This document shows positions 10,601 through 13,089 of a DNA stretch of 13,089 nt, piece by piece. This stretch comes from Karstenula rhodostoma CBS 690.94 (lineage: Eukaryota > Ascomycota > Dothideomycetes > Pleosporales > Didymosphaeriaceae). Numbering within the stretch: position 1 is the stretch's first letter; each line of letters starts with the position of its first letter. Location: the NCBI GenBank assembly GCA_010093485.1, contig MU001510.1:1073875-1086963 (forward strand), read 5' to 3'. The position numbers were made by a program, and so were the translations under genes. Below the pieces are notes generated by a model. The model was not told where the DNA came from and searched no databases. It saw nothing but the letters and a program-made list of their open reading frames with translations.

Positions 10601-12181
10601 CTAATTATAATATATTTTATACTTAAATATAACTTTAATAGTATTATTATTTCTAAATCTAAAAATATTATTAGCTAGTTTATTTTACTAAAGTATTATT
10701 ATATTATTAAATAAATATTTATATTATTAGATAAGTATATTTATAATAACTAGTTTATATACTAGTTTAAATATATATTTATAATATATAAAAGCTCTAA
10801 TAATTAAAATATTCTTATAATTAATATTTATATTTAAAAGACTATTTAGATTATTTAATTTTACCCTTTTCTTAAATATCTATATATTAAAGTTAATATA
10901 GAAAAATAATCTAAGGACTCTATATATAAATATAGTAATAATTATTTTAATCTAAAGTATAATCTAGATTATAAATTCTAGTTTTATAACTAGTTTCTTT
11001 TTTTTAAAAAATATAATATACTCTCTAAAAGTAGTTTAAAAGAATATAGTAATTATATTTAGTAATTATTTAAAAAGGTACTAGATATAGGTTATAATAC
11101 TATCCCTAATAATATTAACTAGAATAAACTTAATAATATCTAGTTTACCTATAAGTTTTTTAAATACTTATTAAAAATATAAATAATTATAGCCCTTATT
11201 ATAAACTAAACTCTAGTTTATAATAAAAAAATTATTTTATAGTTTTTTATACCCCTAATTTAGAAGCTTATTTAAAAGATTTTTAAATTATTAGAGTTTA
11301 TACTATTTTTAGTTTACTTCTCTAATAGTATAGTCTAGTATAATTAGATTTAATTTCTTTAAAATAATATTAAGACTAAAATTTATATCTTTTTTATATT
11401 TTTTTAGATATTTAGTACTAGTTATAACCTCTAAAATAATAGTTATATTAATACTCTTATAAATTTTCTCTTAAACTAAAATATAGAGGACTAAACTTTT
11501 AAATATTAGTATTAAAATAGTTAATATTTAAGTATATACTTTTTTTATATTATTATTTAAAAAATATATAGTATCTAGTAATATAGATAAATTAATTTAT
11601 TTAAAAATACTCTAGAAACTTTTCTATATACCCCCTATATAATAATTATCCTTATTAACTTTTTTAATAAAAATCTATTTATTTTACTAGTATTAATATC
11701 TACTTTCTTTAATTATACTATTAAAAAAAATAGTATTAAGAAGTTTACTAAAACTTTTAATATTCTAGAGAATATTATTATTTAGATATATAAAAATATA
11801 TTAAATATTTTTATTAAAAGGCCTAAATATAATAGAGCCCTTAATAATATTAACTATAAATATTTTTTTATTTTTAGTAAATATACTATAAAGTTTATTA
11901 AAAAGAAGTATAAAAATTATAAGTATCCTTTTAAATAATAATCTATTCTAGTTTTATTTTTTATTATAATATATATTTTTATAGTCTTTACTTTTACTAG
12001 AACTATTACTAAAATATCTAGTTTTCTAGATAATTTTATTAAGGATATTATTAAATTAGGGTAACTAGAATTAAATATATATAAAATAGTCTAAATAGAA
12101 AAATATAGTTTTAATCTAGATAATATCTTCTATACTAAGTCTATATCTAAGAAAAAAAAAATCTAATATAATTTATTTTAT
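7684..12181 (+). pseudogene. Dead very long ORF of unknown family (about 1,500 codons)
   Basis: With TAA/TAG read as mutated Q/R/W codons, the register of 7684 (window frame 1) stays readable from ATA AAA ATC (former ATG AAG possible at 7684) to about 10615. The register of 10622 (frame 2) carries on to about 12181, so a frame break lies at about 10600-10625. Other frames and the - strand are much more interrupted: frame 1 holds eight stops in the 20 codons after 10621, where frame 2 has one. The best-preserved stretches are 8821-9180, 9841-10140, 10260-10400, 10922-11340 and 11640-12130. The reconstructed protein is rich in aromatic and basic residues. I see no polymerase YxDD, integrase, transposase DDE, Walker A or protease motif that survives scrutiny. 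It may be the companion gene of the helicase element. The family is unknown to me. Confidence 0.55.
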
Positions 12182-12182
12182 A

Positions 12183-12626
12183 GATTATATTCTAAAGATA
12201 AATAATATACTATTTAAAATCTAAATAAAGTTTAATAAGTATATTAAAAATATTAAAATAAATTTATAAAATTCTTATTTAATTATTATTTCTATATAAT
12301 ATAATAGTTTTTAAATATTTAATAATATCTATATAAAAGTATTTAAGATTATTTAAAAAACTAATATAGAATAGAATTCTAATAAGTAAATATTAAATAT
12401 TAAGAAATATCTAGATAAGTATAGTATATAGAATATACTTAATTATATAAAATAATATCTAATATATTATTTACTTTCTAGTAATTTTATATTTTTAAAT
12501 ATATAAAAATATAGTTAGATTATAAAATAGATTAAGGTCTATAAAAGTTTAAAAAATATAGACTATTTAATTATAGTATTAAAAAAATTTAATAAAAATA
12601 GTAAAAAAAGAAAATAATAAATAGTA
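12183..12626 (+). pseudogene. Possible C-terminal continuation of the unknown ORF, ending in a Lys-rich tail
   Basis: The third + register (codons from 12183) is readable for about 145 codons straight after the previous register closes, and ends with a K-K-F-N-K-N-S-K-K-R-K type tail at about 12573-12614. It is either the last part of the same gene after a second frame break near 12181 or a small separate ORF. Short strings such as L-D-K-Y and A-H-K-S-L-K (reconstructed) do not identify it. The 19-bp repeats begin just after it. Confidence 0.4.
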
Positions 12627-12644
12627 TTATATAGTTATAATATA

Positions 12645-12720
12645 ATAGAAATTAAAATAGAGGATAGAAATTAAAATAAGAAATAGAAATTAAAATAAAG
12701 AATAAAAATTAAAATAGAGT
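12645..12720. repeat. 19-bp tandem repeat, four units
   Basis: Units start at 12645, 12664, 12683 and 12702, each close to ATAGAAATTAAAATAGAGG. Differences are mostly at the unit ends. The array follows immediately after the end of the last readable coding register. Confidence 0.88.
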
Positions 12721-12794
12721 TATAGTTTAAAACTATAAAATAATAGTAATAATAATTAAAATAGAATTATAGTCTAAAACTATAAAATAATAGT
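12708..12794. repeat. Direct repeat of 40 bp with 47-bp period, each copy with a small palindrome
   Basis: Copy 1 (12708-12747) and copy 2 (12755-12794) match at 38 of 40 positions. The two differences are G/A and T/C transitions. Copy 1 overlaps the last 19-bp unit and holds ATAGTTT-A-AAACTAT, a perfect 7-bp inverted repeat with one central base (12722-12736). In copy 2 one arm has a C that breaks the perfect pairing. It could be a 3'-end structure (terminator-like or element terminus) but no function can be shown. Confidence 0.85.
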
Positions 12795-12988
12795 TAGTAT
12801 AAATAGTTTTAATTTATAAATATATTTTATTATTTACTTATATTTTTTTACTATAATATTAAAAATTTATTATAGTAGTCTTTACTATAATCTTTATTTT
12901 AGATAGTATAATTTAGTAATATTTTATATACTATTATATAGATAAATTTACTAAAATATTTATTTATAATTTAGTAATTACTTTATAA
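12795..12988. other. AT-rich spacer, nothing recognised
   Basis: No readable register, repeat or RNA-like structure stands out between the 47-bp-period repeat and the pyrimidine tract. Confidence 0.4.
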
Positions 12989-12996
12989 CTTTTTTT

Positions 12997-13037
<41 letters not shown>

Positions 13038-13062
13038 CTTTTCTTCTCTCTTTTTCCTCTCT
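12989..13062. repeat. 74-nt pure pyrimidine tract with a 39-T run
   Basis: From 12989 to 13062 the + strand has only C and T, including 39 consecutive T (12999-13037). A CT-rich stretch with a few A runs on to the window edge. The tract could be a microsatellite, or the poly(A) tail of a minus-strand retroelement whose body would lie to the right of the window. Runs this long also invite sequencing or assembly length errors. Confidence 0.9.
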
Positions 13063-13089
13063 ATTATCTTTTCTAAACTATCTTCTTAT

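Noticed and set aside
1..13089. Mitochondrial, apicoplast or naturally AT-rich (Plasmodium/Dictyostelium-like) genome
   Set aside because: Plain AT bias does not remove CA/TG and CG while leaving CT, CC, AG and GG. There are also no tRNAs, rRNAs or intact AT-rich genes, and practically no ATG.
1..13089. Open reading frames as real, functional genes
   Set aside because: Stops occur throughout every frame and start codons are missing; the readable registers are fossils only.

Overview
This window is very AT-rich DNA in which the dinucleotides CA/TG and CG have almost vanished. By eye I find about five CA/TG sites and seven CG sites in 13 kb, while CT, CC, AG, GG and TA remain common. This is the footprint of repeat-induced point mutation (RIP), the fungal process that turns C into T in duplicated DNA, here close to saturation. 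It points to an AT-rich, probably heterochromatic (subtelomeric, centromere-flanking or dispersed-repeat) block in a filamentous ascomycete. I find no ATG on the + strand and one on the - strand (6215-6217), so no conventional gene can be expressed from this window. I see no rRNA, tRNA or CRISPR.

Reading frames can still be followed if TAA/TAG are taken as former CAA/CAG/CGA/TGG codons and Y/I/M/N/K codons as possible former H/C/R/T/A/V/D/E/G codons. Three dead coding blocks appear. (1) On the - strand, roughly 1760 down to 155, lies a Lys/Arg-rich protein remnant that I cannot name. (2) On the + strand, roughly 2103-6778, lies a large protein with a RecQ-like helicase core: Walker A, DExH, SAT, ATN and GRxGRDG motifs can be aligned one by one. 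Upstream of the core are short motifs I know from the large C2H2/RecQ-like accessory helicases of ascomycetes, some of which are telomere-linked. (3) On the + strand, roughly 7684-12640, lies a second, even longer protein remnant in three successive frames that I do not recognise.

The spaces between the blocks hold repeats. A 22-bp satellite (1-155) abuts the 3' end of block 1. A pair of duplicated palindromes (about 1821-1938) lies between the divergent blocks 1 and 2. A 70-bp tandem repeat (7441-7680) lies directly upstream of block 3. 19-bp and 47-bp-period repeats (12645-12794) lie directly downstream of block 3. A 39-T run inside a 74-nt pure pyrimidine tract (12989-13062) lies near the right edge.

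Inference: the window is a RIP-killed copy of one large mobile or subtelomeric element carrying a helicase gene and at least two companions, or several such elements side by side. All protein calls are by-eye reconstructions of degraded DNA; no search was run.
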